DNA from: Limanda limanda | Taxonomy: Eukaryota; Chordata; Actinopteri; Pleuronectiformes; Pleuronectidae | Direction of reading: 5' to 3' | NCBI RefSeq assembly: GCF_963576545.1 | Contig: NC_083638.1 | Coordinates: forward strand, 6,684,659-6,748,658 | Length of the DNA stretch: 64,000 bases | Shown here: positions 12,761 to 24,962 of the stretch, in pieces | Position numbering within the stretch: the first letter of the stretch is position 1 | How the letters are laid out: each line of letters opens with the position of its first letter | The notes under the pieces: generated by a model | Seen by the model: only the letters and a program-made list of their open reading frames with translations | What the model was told of the DNA's origin: nothing | Databases searched by the model: none | Translations under genes and position numbers: made by a program

Positions 12761-14055
12761 GGCAAACTTTTGAGATCTCCCAGTTTCCCCACTGTCTGCA
12801 CCTGCTCTGCTGGGAAACATTTCTGTAGCAAACTTTCATTTTCAGAAAGAAAAAAAAAACAATCAAACGGCCGTTAAGAGACGTCAAAAATAAATGACTT
12901 GCAATGAATCACCCGTCTGCATCCGCCGTGACGGAGGCAGCTTGTAATCACACCTGGCAGATATGGAACTCCAGAGGTGGATTAATAACACCCTGATGGG
13001 GGGGGGGGGGAGGTGGCTCACAAATGCTACGTCGGCAACATCGAGCCAAACTGCTGCTTTATGGTTGTGTAGCTTGATGACATGTCAGAGATGCCATGGG
13101 GCCAGTGATAGGCTATTGATTGGCTATCAGGAAGCTGCCCACAGGAGGGTTGACTTCATTCCCGATGACATTTCAGAGAAGCACCGGGGCCACGAAGGCT
13201 CCTGATCATCCACAGTCTCATTACACACAACATTAGTCAGACGGGGGGGGAAAGCTCTTCAGGTGAACACTTCTCCGGCTCGCTCGCAGAAAGAGAGAAA
13301 AAGCAACGTGCGAATGCTTGTTTTAAAGCACAAAGCAAAGACAGGCAGTTTATTTTTAATTATCAATGTGTACGTCTGACTGGTTTGTGTATTATTCACC
13401 TGCTTCAGCGTGTAATGTCATATATAAACAAAGTGGGCGTCATCAATAATAGAGAATGAGCCATTATTTAAATGCCCTGAGAGCTTCTTCTGTCAATCTG
13501 GTGCAAACACACTTTTTTCTGTCAAAAGCAAAACCGTCGAGTTTATTTCATATCTGAGATTTTTCTGTTTCTTTTTTCCTCATAGTCTCTTACTGTCTTC
13601 AGGTTAAAGGAGCAAACTTGGTCCTCGGTGATTGAATGTTGCTTTACACTTTTGGTAGATGTAGTTAACGTCAAAGTTTATTATATTTCCATGATTTTAC
13701 CTTGCCTTGACGTTTTATTGAAGAACCAGATATTTTTCAAACAAAGACGGTTCATCCTTTGTGCATCTGAGTGAACCAGGAATGTTTCATGAAGAGCGCC
13801 ACCTCAGATTCATGTAACACCATCTGGACTCTCACATATCTCGCTTGGTCCATTCAAAACGAAATCAAAGAAACACTTTGATGGCTTTGAGGAAGTTTTC
13901 AGTGGGTTTAAAATGTGGAGTCTTAAATAAACAACACTTAAACGACTTGATGAAAGAAAGGGCGACAGTCCTCAACCTCCATTTTTACTGACATTTCGTG
14001 AGAAGCATCATTTTCCGGTTGCTAACTCACGTCCCAGTCACTCACGATGCCTCAC

Positions 14056-14126
14056 CTCTGCTTGTGGCTCAGCTCCAGGATCCTCTGCACGTCCGTCTTG
14101 GCCACTGACCCGTCATTTCTCAGCGA
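14056..14126 (-). CDS. luzp2: luzp2 exon (second visible exon)
   Basis: This 71-nt exon has acceptor ...tctctttcag and donor gtgagg in the minus sense. It starts in phase 0 with SLRNDGSVAKTDVQRILEL, continues SHKQ, and ends with AG, the first two bases of an Arg codon finished by the next exon. It corresponds to human LUZP2 SLKNDEQSAKTDVQKLLELGQKQR as I remember it. The stretch SLRNDGSVAK is less heptad-regular and may be a break between two coiled-coil segments; the pattern resumes with Val-Ile-Leu-Leu spacing in DVQRILEL. Splice phases on both sides agree with the neighbouring exons. Confidence 0.94.
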
Positions 14127-15774
14127 CTGAAAGAGAAAAAGAAGACACTCGGTTTTACTTCAAGCACCAAATACAGACTCAGGTTTTCAAGGTTTGTAAA
14201 TCCCTTTAAACGATAAGAGTCTTGAGAGTTATTTATGATTCATGAACTCCGGAGAGTGTCCTCAGAATGACGTCCGGTGGCCTCTCACACATCAACACAG
14301 AACTCCCTGGAGGATTCAGGCGAGGGGCGGAGCAGCAGGCGGAGGAGAGATGCAACATATTGATTCCACAACAGAAATCACACGTTTTTCTTTACAACAT
14401 ATCGACACATGCATCTGCCCTCATCACCAAAAGCTCTCTTCACATCTTCGTCTGTGTCTTCCTCGTGTGCGGCTCCACTTATTCAACCTGAGAACCCTTT
14501 GTTGTTGTTTCGTCATCTCCACCCCCCCACTCGCCTGCGGAGGACCCCCTGCTGTGCCCTCACATCGGGCTCCCTCTGATATCCTGCAGACTCTTGACTC
14601 GCTGGAGGAACTCAGCAGTAAGTCCAGATGCTCTTACTCTGACATTTGCGTTTTGAAATGATGCAGCTGATGTGAAAAGTTGATGAAGCATCTTATACAA
14701 CCTCAAACTTTCTGGCGATAATAAACCTTTTTTCTAAAGCTCCTAACGAGGAAACACTTTGGGTTCCACTGGCGCCTCAGCACCTGCCTGATGCCTAATT
14801 ATGGATTCGTCAGGTCTCTGATTGCCCGACAAGTCCTCCAAGATATTTTTCTTTATTTGTCATGAGCCGAACAGAAATTCCCAGACGGTTACTGTGGACA
14901 CAGAGGGAGAGAGAACGCTTCTCTTAAAAAACCTTGCTTGAAGGTGATATCTGTGGCAGTTAGCAGCACATTTCCATAAAGCCCGTGTCCTCCCGTCACC
15001 TGGAGATATTCCTCCTCCTTCCCGGCCTCTGATTTTACTTCATGCACATTTATGTTGAGGAGGAGGAAGAAGGAAAGGAGCCAAGCGTCGGCCCTCCATA
15101 ATAGAGAACATCTATTAACCTCAGATAAGCCGAAGCTGAGTCGACACAGTGCTGCTGGAGCAATAAACAGCTTGGAATGGGGTGATATTAGTGAAATGAC
15201 ACCGGTGCTGCCATTGTCTCTTTGGTGATATCCCCTTGAATTCACTGGTTTATCTGCCACAGAGCCCGAGTCTAATGGCCGCTCTCCTCCTCCTCCCCCC
15301 TCTTTCTACTATTCATAAAAAAAAAGGGTGATAAAAGCTCAGACCACAAATTTTTACGAGCCTTGTTTTGTCATCTGAAAACTGGCTTACTCACACCAAA
15401 CAAAAAGTTTAGGGGTTGGATGCACTTTCAGTTTATTGTTTGGATGCCAGAAAAGTAAAAAATACACAATCTGTCAACTGTAGACAGGATGGATCACAAC
15501 TCACAAAGATACCAGAGAGCTGGTTGTTATCTACCACTCGGATCAACACGGTTGTATTTGGTTCCCTTTTGTGCTGAGGCTATAAAGGATAGTGAAGTGA
15601 CAACACAATGCAGAACTGACAATACAACTCCACAGCCACACAATGGAGACACAATCACAACAGAAGTGAGCGAGAACAGATTTGGACTTTGCTTGTTTCA
15701 TTATCGCTCACATTCGTTTTGGTTGGTTTTCGTTTGTGTAGCTTTTTTAGTTGGGTTGAAGCTTTTGTCGTGTT

Positions 15775-16027
15775 TGCAGTCGTGTAGCAGCTTTTGTAGT
15801 TGTGTTGTTGCTTCACATTCGTGTTTCATGTTAATACATAAGGAGTATAAGGATGCTTGTGTGAGAGGTACTTATGATTAAGTCATGATTTTAGTATTTG
15901 AAATAAGTATATTCACGTATCCAAAAACAAAAAGGTGGTGGAGTTTTAAGTCCAGTTTTGTGATTCTACAAATTTCTGTGTGACTTTATTCTCGACAACC
16001 TGAATTATTTAGTGCAATAAAATAAAC
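15775..16027 (+). repeat. duplicated intronic segment, copy 1
   Basis: Its right part, 15881-16027, is base-for-base identical to 18680-18826 as far as I can compare by eye. The left part (from gcagtcgtgtagcagc) is similar with substitutions and a small indel of about 35 bases around 15837-15870. The identity ends sharply at the sequence aaataaac in both copies. No coding potential is evident. Confidence 0.9.
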
Positions 16028-18600
16028 GATTTATTTTCACACCAAACCTGGCTCAGGGTTACAGATTGTAAAATGAGTTGTAAAAAGCCTCTGCAGTTAT
16101 AAATCTACATATAATATATACCAGGATAAAACATCTTTTGAAATGAATATGGGGCCAAATTACAGATCCTACATTTTATAGTAAAAACGTAAAAGAAGGA
16201 AATGTTCAGTGAATAACACAAAGTGAGTGACCTTCACACTAATATAATTATACTACTGCTTTCATTCAAAATAATAAGTAGTAGAAGTCCTGTGTAATCA
16301 TGTGTCAGGGAAAAATTCCCTCTGGTTCTATTGAATTTAAACGACAAAGCAGCTACTTTTAAGCTACTTGTGCACTCAACTCTGGGTTATTTCTTTAAAA
16401 ATGAGATCCAAACAGTCACTGACGGCCTCAGTTAGGTTCAGGGAAACAAGCGTCCTATTCTTGTACTCGCTGCTTTGCGAGATCTCACCCAGGAGCCACT
16501 GCCAGGAATAAATTCCCCACCGCACTAACTTTAATTATTAGTGTTGCTGACCTGCACCTACAGGGCGACTCATTAAAACTATAAACACTTGCTCCGTCAA
16601 AATCCTTCCAGAAATATCCGCCACGTCTCCCTGTTGACTCCATTCGCCTTTAAAAAGGTTGATGATTTTTATGGAGATGATGTTTCCTTCCCTGAAGAAT
16701 AGATTGGGCTCACTTCTCCGAACCCGGCCCAGCCTCTGGCGACACGCTGCACTGGCGCCCGGCCCAGGGCGAAGACAGATGCCAACCTCACTAGCCTGGA
16801 GTGAATACACATCAAAGTCCGCCCCGGGGGGGGGGTGATGGTGGCCAGACGACAGGAGCTTTCTCCAGACACGTGGGACGTCTCTCTCACACACACACAG
16901 ACGCACAAACAGTGTGCACGTGGTTTGTTTGATTAGGGGTTAGTTTCGGACAATTTTTACCATCGGCCGTCTGAAGCCAGAACTCATCACCGAGCTGTGA
17001 AGAGGAAACCATCGCCCAGGCCGCAGCTGCACAGGAACCCAGGGCATCTCGCATCCGACACGTGATTGGCTGGATCACTGTTGTGTGCACTAATGCAGCA
17101 GAAAAATACTAAATGATTAAAATATATCTGAATGTATAATTGAGTTCCTGCTCATTTGGTGTTCTGGCCAGGAGGCGTAATGAAGCTGATCGAACCTGAC
17201 CGGTGGGAAGTGATGTGCTGGATGTGGCGCTGAGATAATTGTGTTTGTTGAAATGCTCTCAGGACGATATTATCTACGGAATGAAAAGGGACATTACTTG
17301 ATCAAATGTCCGAGACCAGTGGTTGGCAAGGATGGACAGATACCGTCCAGTGCAGCCAGATAATCATCCTCATTGTCATTCACCCATTCTTACCTTCATG
17401 CTGAAGCACCCCCGCTGGATCGTTGTCAGGCCAAATTTAATGAGGACAAGATTGTTCAGACCTCCACACCAACAGGCCTTTAAATTACAATATGCTGCAT
17501 TTTTATTATTAAACAAAAATAGTTAAGCGTAGATCGGCATCTCATGAGAGCCACCGATTTGTTTGCATTCCGCTTTAAGTAGATCGTGACATGATTTCAG
17601 AACAAATGTGTAGCATTAGTTAATGAGAGATACAGAGAAAAGTGTTTACAGCTTCATTTCTGCAGCTCAGACCTTCGTTTGTAATAACATTGTTTTCTCC
17701 GAGGTGAAATGAATCCAAACGGACCCAAAGGGGCGAGAAAAACCATCGTGGCCAGAGCTTCTAACTGGTCGTAAACCAGCTGACAGCGCAGCAGTTAAAC
17801 AGGAAGCAGGCGGATCCCCCCCAATGGCGCCAAGTCCCTTCATGCAGGTAAACTGAAAAGTGCTCACACCTATGTTTCACAAGTTGAACCAAGAAGCTAC
17901 ACCAGATGTTTACAACAGGCTCCAGCATCTGTTTTTTTATTCTTCTCAAACACGTTTAACTAACCCGGAGGTTTTGTTTTAATCCTTGTGCGGCTGTTGA
18001 ATGACTCGTTGTCATTGATGTGTCGTTTTGTCTTTACTCCACAATTACTTTGCCGAGTCCCATTTTATCATAAATTATAGAACGGCTTAAAAACAACAAA
18101 AGCAAAACCCAGGTTGTAATAAATCCTGGTATGTCTTTGAGCCACTCTACCCAGTGTAGTGAGATGGCTCGCTTTGCCAGTAATTGTTGACAACGTGCTT
18201 TTTGAACAGCCCGGCTGTGATGTTGGCTGTTGACAGAGGAACAAGAGACTTTGAGCTTTCAAGCCATCGTGGCCAGAGGGGCTCGGATTTTCCTCTTTCC
18301 ACAAATTCTCTTGAAGCAACACTTTGCAGTTTTCTTGTTTTACATAAAAATTGCAGTTTTAACATTTGTTTGATGGTTCACCGACTTGAAATAGATGGAC
18401 AGTTTTGTATTTTATTCCCACTCCTCAAGCTGATCGTCTATTCTTGCTCTATGTAACTTTGGCGAGTGGGTGCTGTGAGATATGTGGAGCTGACTGATGG
18501 TCGCAGGCCTTGTGAACATGCACTGAACCCCGGATAATCTTCAGAAATCATTCAGTGTTGTGTTATTGCAGTTGTGTCATGGATATTGCAGTTGTTTTTT

Positions 18601-18826
18601 TTGCAGTCGTGTAGCAGCCTTTGTAGTTGTGTCGCTGCTTCACATTCGTGTTTCCTGTTAATAGAGGTGATTATGTTTAAGTCATGATTTTAGTATTTGA
18701 AATAAGTATATTCACGTATCCAAAAACAAAAAGGTGGTGGAGTTTTAAGTCCAGTTTTGTGATTCTACAAATTTCTGTGTGACTTTATTCTCGACAACCT
18801 GAATTATTTAGTGCAATAAAATAAAC
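18601..18826 (+). repeat. duplicated intronic segment, copy 2
   Basis: This is the direct-repeat partner of 15775-16027, 2.8 kb downstream in the same orientation. The 147-base core is identical, while the first 80 bases carry several differences and a deletion relative to copy 1. A mix of diverged and identical parts suggests a later gene-conversion event or an assembly effect. Confidence 0.9.
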
Positions 18827-19116
18827 AGAGCGGCTGAAGGTGAGAACGCAAATGCCCGAGTCAGTTTTCCTGTCGGCCCCAGGGGGAAAAACTCCAGAGA
18901 ATGTCCGAGTGAGGCCATGTCAGAAAACAGCAGGCTAGTCTCTAGAGATTCACCGTGGTGCGTTGATGATGTTGATGGTTTTGATGACGTTTTCTCACAC
19001 ATGACGGATGAAAAACATGCAAACGATGGAAAAGAAGATGGCAAATTAAAAGGCAGTGAGGTTTGAGAGCCTGTGGTGATAAGGGCGTCTTCAGCAGAAT
19101 TCATACGTCATGTCCT

Positions 19117-19203
19117 TCCTCCTGCTGCTCCACCCGGGCTCCACCCCTCGCCTGAACCCTCGGAAGATTCTCCTGTTGTTGTGGATGCGTCTGACTCGGA
19201 CAA
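19117..19203 (+). repeat. dispersed repeat fragment, 'ggctccacccctc' family
   Basis: It is similar in the same orientation to 23321-23403: both have 'cctcc(t/c)gctgctc', then 'ggctccacccctc', then 'cctgttgt' and 'gtct(g/c)...cggac'. The preceding word 'gcagaatt' is also shared. This looks like part of a teleost non-autonomous element; I cannot name it and see no ends. Confidence 0.55.
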
Positions 19204-19367
19204 TCTCCTGCTGCGTCCTTTGTGTTTGAAAGACATTTACATCGGGAGCAGCTCCTCTCTACGGAGGCAGCCATTGTTAAGATCACGGTCATCTAAGACT
19301 TTTTACTTTGTGCCTCCTGCATGTGTTTTGTTATTCCATGTGTTTCCCCTGTTTATTTATATTGTCA

Positions 19368-19785
19368 TGTGCTTGTTGTGTTTACGTTGTCAGGCCATGT
19401 GTTTCCTGTTATTGTCCGGAGACTCCGCCCTCTGCTGCTTCCCGCTCTTTGTCCCCCTCACCTGTTCCCTATCATCACCCTGAGTGTTTGCCTCATTTGT
19501 TCACCTGTGTCTTGCCTTTGTTCCTCCTCCTATATAAGCTCAGTCTTTCTGTTGTCCCCTGTCGGATTGTCTCGTTTGTTCCCTGTGAGAAGCCATGCCA
19601 GTTTTTTGAGGTCTGTTTACCTGGTATGTTATTTGGATTTCTGATTTTTGAACGTCTTTGTTTTTCCAGTTTTTGGAATTCTGTTTTGCCTTTTTGGATC
19701 CTTGTTTTTGCCATTTTTTGAAAAATAAACAAGTATTTTTTGCATTTGGTCTGCGATTGGGTCCTTATACTGAGAAAGCCTAACA
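19368..19785 (+). mobile_element. probable solo LTR (Ty3/gypsy-like), 418 bp
   Basis: The element would start TGTGCTTGTTG and end GCCTAACA (TG...CA), flanked by a 4-bp direct repeat gtca at 19364-19367 and 19786-19789. Inside are LTR landmarks in the right order: a pyrimidine-rich U3-like part, a TATA box tatataag at 19531-19538, and a polyadenylation signal aataaa at 19724-19729 followed by a T-rich/GT-rich tract. The overall style (cacctgtg..., tatataagctcag..., tttttgaaaaataaac) matches gypsy LTRs I know from fish. No internal retroviral-type coding sequence or second LTR is seen nearby. The 4-bp duplication alone is weak evidence, so exact ends are uncertain. Confidence 0.6.
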
Positions 19786-20427
19786 GTCATGTTTTTTGCA
19801 GCAGCCCAAACTGGACATACTTAACACCTTGAGTCGTTCTGACGATCTTTCAGTCACAGGTTCACTTCCATGTCCGGAAGGGGAGGGTGAGGTGAGGGGT
19901 ATCCAGCTGCAACATGACACTTCACCAGTAGATGTCACTAAATTCCTCACACTGAACCTTTAATGCAGAGTATTGACAATGCTTACATTGAGATTTAGAC
20001 GCAGCGGTGTTTAAACGTCTGAACTGATCGTCCTGTCAACTTCACCTAATTTATCTTTCGTCTCTCCGCTTCACTAAACCTCTCTGTAATTGCCTTTTTC
20101 ATTAATGCTAAAAAAAATATGCTGACGTACGAATGAATTGAAATGCATTCCCAACCGTGCTTTGCTTATTCAGCAGCTGCATTCCCAGTAACACATCACG
20201 GGCGTAACATTGGGTGGGCCTAACTAAATTGAAAAAAAAAAAACATTTGCACATTAATATTTAACAACAGCGAGTGGCTACACAGCAGACTGATTGAAAA
20301 ATAAATGATTAGAGTCGTGGCTTTGCCGCTCATCAGATGGAACAGAGGCTGGGAAATTAACTTTGGCCCAGAACTCAGCCCTGGGTCGTCTCTGCATCTT
20401 TCAAAGAGAAACAGTGAAAATTCAAAC

Positions 20428-20545
20428 CTTGAGGTTGCCTTTTATGCTGTCCAGCTCTTTTGATGTCTTGGAGAGCTGGTGCAAGATGCTGCTGCGTTCA
20501 GTGAAGACTTCCTTTAGCTTCTTCTCCAGCCCGTCATAGCTTTGT
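20428..20545 (-). CDS. luzp2: luzp2 N-terminal coiled-coil exon (first visible exon)
   Basis: This 118-nt exon has acceptor ...ttctctccacag and donor gtttga in the minus sense. The first base completes a codon whose first two bases lie in the previous exon (expected Arg). The 39 whole codons read QSYDGLEKKLKEVFTERSS, then ILHQLSKTSKELDSIKGNLK. Human LUZP2 begins its mature part QDYEELEKQLKEVFKERST, then ILRQLTKTSRELDGIKVNLQ as I remember it, an unmistakable match. Leu24, Leu31 and Leu38 are spaced by seven, with Ile34 between, which fits the leucine-zipper name. In the human protein this segment follows directly after the signal peptide; here that first exon is not identified with confidence. 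The exon ends in phase 0. Confidence 0.95.
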
Positions 20546-21949
20546 CTGTGGAGAGAATGGGAGAGAGAGATTTCACTATTAAACGTCTGCCACCGGCTGA
20601 GGGGAATTCACTCTTTATTGGCACCCGTGGCAGAGAGAGGTGTTCTAAAGCGGATTAAAAGCACCGTCGTTAACGCTAAAGGGAAGAGCAATAGGGGTGA
20701 AAACTAATATCTGCTCTGCACAGTCTCCGGATGAATAAAAGAAGTATGAAAAGCAAAAAAGCGCGGACCCCTCTCAATCAACCAATTCAGCGAAGGCTCG
20801 TTGTGCAGAGATAGATCTCATGACCTGAGGTATGCCCCTGTATTTCCATTTAAATATTAATGAAGTCCATCCAATTATTAAGGAAAAATTCCGCAGGGCG
20901 CATTTGTCAAATCCTGTTTTTCTCTTTGCTAAACTGAGCTCGAAGGGAATTGCACTGCAGCGGCATTCCTGTCACTTCATACTGAGCTTCCAGAGAGGAA
21001 GATAATACTGCACAGTGTGATCTGCAGTCGTAATTAAGATTTTCTTTTTATTATAAAAACGATCACAGTTTAATCCCAATTGAGTAAGAAACCGGTTACA
21101 AGGAAGATCTGGGTAAAAAAGAAACAAGGCGAGTGTAAGTGACCTGGTGCGCCCGATGTGAAGGAGCACGGGGGGGGGGGGGCTCAGGAGTTGAATGACC
21201 TGACACATTTGGCCTTTGGCTGCTTCTTTATTTAACAGCCTGATCTCTCTCTTAATTGACAGGATTAGAGTTATGACTCTAAATGTTTTCCCTTTTCGCT
21301 GCCTGACACAAATCTGGGGGAAAAAAATAGAAAAATCTATTTTTCATTGAATCTAACGTCCTTGTTTACCGACTGAAGGACGGCGGCCGCCCCTCTGGGA
21401 GGTGTTTGGAATCGAGTCTGAATGCAGTTACCCTGCTGATAGAAGAACCCAGAGGCCCTGAACTCCCCCTAAAGAGCAGGAATTGGATTACTTTGATGAG
21501 CCCTTCGAGTTTTCTAATTGTAATTCTTTATAACAGCTGTCCCACAATAGAGCCGATCCACTCCAGTCCGTCTGCACAGAGCAGGCAGCTGGAGACGCAA
21601 AGACAAAAAGGCCAAGTGCCATAATGTCATCTTAATTATAGAAATAGAATCGGCTCATTTAAGGAACTTATTGCTTTTTATCAGGAGAGAAATTGAGGTC
21701 AGGGAGTAAAGTGGCTTCACTCTCTGATCCTCACTCGCCCCAGTTTACTCTGACCAGCGCTGCACAACCAGTGTAGTAGAAAACTGATCTGGTATCATCA
21801 GCACCCAGCGGCACTAAGAACAAACCAGTTTCACTCTTCACACCATTATATGATAATTAACTTGCATACAATAGCTTGAACAAGCGTTGGTAGATTTAAA
21901 TTGAAGGTTAAACTCAAACAAGAAACAGAGAGATGGGAAAAAATATATT
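20546..21949 (-). other. non-coding, upstream side of luzp2 (probable intron 1)
   Basis: This is single-copy-looking AT-rich sequence with a G-run at 21171-21182. No exon, RNA gene or named repeat is recognised. It is taken as intron 1 because the exon at 20428-20545 begins with a splice acceptor in the middle of a codon. Confidence 0.6.
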
Positions 21950-22807
21950 CCCCAGTCTTGGAAGTAAGACTTGGAAGATGAATCCGGTTCCGATCGAATC
22001 CATGTTGTTCATGTAATATGTCAACGTATTCTCCTGAAGAAGTTCCTTTGATATCTCAGGAAAAGTTTAATTTATTAAATAACTTCGCACAGTTTTATCA
22101 GTTTGCAATCGTCATACTTTTCTGTTAGCCACCTTTATGTTTTCCTAAATAATAATGAGGCAACACGATGCTGCAAATCCAATCAGCTCCCGGTTGAAAC
22201 TCGAAGCTTCAACACATCCGTCCTCACTCTTGTTTAATCTCAACTCATCCGCAAACAAACAACGGCAAATATTGAACTAGAAGAGTTGAATTATATCCAC
22301 GTCAATACATCTGATCATTGTGAATCCGCCTGTAAAGGATTGTTGCAATAACTGATGGGAGATAAAATTTTTTACGTGTTATATTTGGTGACAGGTGACA
22401 AAACAGGATGCAGGGGACAGCACATAACACCGGGGGGGCAGGAGTAAAGCTGTGAGGCATCCCAGCGGCACTTTGGGAGTAAACCTCAAGGAAAAAGTAT
22501 TTATCTAAGAGACTATCTCGTCCTGAATTGACCCTGACAAGCAAAACTTAGTTATGTGGACTAAAGAAGTTATTAAACATATGATCTCATTCAGCTTCTT
22601 TAAGGTTAAATAGATTCCTGCAGATGAAGCTTTAGAAGGTAGAGAAAAGGCAATAAACGTGGTGGGTGTTACAAAATACATAAAGTAAATTTAAAAGGGA
22701 AGCAATGAAAGTGACAACTACAAGACACATTTGACTAAAAGCAAAGCTAAAGAAGACAGAGCAGCAAGACGTCCCATCGGACTCAGGCTGGAAAGACACT
22801 TTCTTCA
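21950..22807 (+). repeat. left arm of a large inverted repeat
   Basis: The left arm of about 0.86 kb is similar along its whole length to the reverse complement of 26490-27382. Matching blocks from outside inward include 'cttggaagtaa', 'aatccggttcc', 'gaatcca', 'tattctcctgaagaagttcc', 'tttgatatctcaggaaaag', 'aatcagctcccggttgaa', 'ggattgttgcaataactgatg', 'gtgacaggtgaca', 'ggaaaaagtatttatct', and finally 'gactcaggctggaaagaca'. Divergence looks like roughly 10-15 percent plus indels by eye. No transposase-like frame is present in the arm. Confidence 0.9.
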
Positions 22808-23320
22808 AAATATGAAGAAAAATATGTTTATGCATTTGTCCTTTAGGATCCATACTATTAACAGTGAATGGAAAAACCACAGACTTAATTATAATATTAT
22901 AATATGATCAAGACAAACCAGATATAATTTTTTATGTGCTAATAAAACACAGGGCTTTGACTTTGACACCAGGGTTCAGGTTTCAAATGCTGCTCGGCAA
23001 AAACAAAACCATAAAAATGTTAATCCTGGTTGAGTTGTCACAGGTGGATAATGGATGAAGGGAAATGACTGCAAATTAAATATTTTTTTCATCAGGGGAG
23101 ACATGTTCATAAAAATCAGATCTAATGTCTCAGACATGCACAGAATTGCGGATTTTTTTTCCAGAAATTTTCCAGGAGAACTGCAGGTGAGAAGGCAAAT
23201 GTCGGAGTCTGAAAGAATCCAAATATCTGTGACGTCAACTTGGAGAGACAACAAAATTCCAGAGCTGTTTACGAAAACACTGCAATTTCTGCAGCAGAAT
23301 TTCTGCATCATTTATTCAAG

Positions 23321-23403
23321 CCTCCCGCTGCTCTAACCAGGCTCCACCCCTCCTCTGAATGTTACGGTTGTTTTCCTGTTGTGATGAACGTGTCTCGGAC
23401 TTG
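23321..23403 (+). repeat. dispersed repeat fragment, 'ggctccacccctc' family
   Basis: This is the partner of 19117-19203. It contains 'ctgctctaaccaggctccac', then 'ttttcctgttgt' and 'gtgtctcggac'. It also has the preceding 'gcagcagaatttctg' block of the same teleost repeat. No termini are seen. Confidence 0.55.
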
Positions 23404-24817
23404 GTTTTTAACGTAAACAGCAACTTTGACAAATCTTTACTTTTGAGTTTCTCTACAACCAAGTGATTATCTCCGCTGCTTCCTTACGTGATCACAAACT
23501 CAAAACAGCTTCAATTGAAGCATATGCACTTGATATAGCTGAATAATTATCTGGTAAATACATGCTTATATTCAATCAGCTCCCCCCTTTGTATGAATCT
23601 CTGTTTTTAACCGAATCTCATTCTGTTTTTTGACCATCCCTCACTTGCAAAGGAACGATAGAAAAACCCAAACGCTCACGGACGGAGCCGAGCGCTGCCA
23701 CATTCCTCTGAATCCGTGGCTTGGTTTCAGCCTGGGCCACCTTCCAAAGAACCCTGAACTCCCCCATGTCATAGATCCCAGCAGCAGATCATACGCAATA
23801 ACACATAAATCACTGATAGAAAAGCAACACCTGGGGAAATAAATAAATAACATGGCACGCTGAATCCCACACATGACTTGCCACCATATGGCATTGGCGG
23901 GAAATTTACTGCAGGTTCATGCAACACGGGAAAGATTGGGCGAGAGATTGCTCCCTGTCTCCCACGTTACTCATCCCCCCCCCCCCGGTGGACTAGGCCC
24001 TCGGGTGTGAGCGCAATGAATAAGACACATCATTCGGAGTTCGCTGACACAGAAACATGAATTTCACAAGGTTCTGGATTCTATTCTCCAAACCCAATCC
24101 CCTACACATTGCTCATAACAACAAGCAAACGGTAACAGCTGCATAATTGTACCAAGCCCCCCGCCTTGAGACTGCAGCATTCCATCAGCCTCCTCCCGAA
24201 ACAAAGATCCCCCTTTTTCACGGCACAGAAGAGCGTTGGTGACGACAACGCACAACGACAAAAACAGCTCACGATCACAAGTGGCACCACCAGGCACGTG
24301 GTGGTGACATAATGAAATCTCTCATTTCAGACATCTGCACTTTCAAATAAGTCCAACCCTGTTTGTGTTTTGTTTTTTTATGAAACTCATCAAACTCCCA
24401 GGACTGAGGAGGAGGAGGAGGGATCTTTTATCGGATCAGATTATAAAGGACAAATATTTCTTTACCCTTGGAGTCGGAGCGGCTCTCTTGACTTATACGA
24501 GTCTGACCCTGCGGAGTGAAATAGAACCGCTGAGGCTGAAGGAAACGCCGCCACACTAAACAGTCAACATCCACACAACGGCTCAATAAAGGAAGCCAAG
24601 GCTGTGGCGTCCGGCCTCACGGAGAGAGAGAGAGAGAGAGCTGCAGGAGCTCATGGTCCGCTGCTGACAGGGGCCGGCCGGTAAACACTGTCACAGCCAA
24701 CGTGCAAGAACAAAGTGCATCAGGCTTTCTGGGGGGGGGGAAATGGAGCCTCTATTGAACTGTTAAACAGAGACGTGATCTAAAAGCACAAAATACAGTT
24801 TTATGACATAGGTCAGT

Positions 24818-24962
<145 letters not shown>

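Larger units (their letters stand above)
9896..14055 (-). other. luzp2: luzp2 intron (4.2 kb)
   Basis: This is a phase 2 intron with donor gtgagg after 14056 and acceptor at 9896. It holds a dispersed repeat copy (10247-10510), a complex tandem repeat (about 11698-12760) and a 13-G run (12998-13010). The remainder (10511-11697 and 13011-14055) is AT-rich with nothing I recognise. Confidence 0.85.
14127..20427 (-). other. luzp2: luzp2 intron (6.3 kb)
   Basis: This is a phase 0 intron with donor gtttga, a weaker-than-usual donor, after 20428. It contains two copies of a duplicated segment (15775-16027 and 18601-18826), a dispersed repeat (19117-19203), a probable solo LTR (19368-19785) and a fragment of the 11.7-12.8 kb tandem unit (about 19960-20020). 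The stretch 20120-20400 looks unusually complex for an intron and could be conserved. The 14242-14661 plus frame (139 codons) has no recognisable content. Confidence 0.85.

Noticed and set aside
14242..14661. 139-codon plus-strand frame near a luzp2 exon
   Set aside because: Composition and content look random, it has no domain, and it overlaps intron on the opposite strand.
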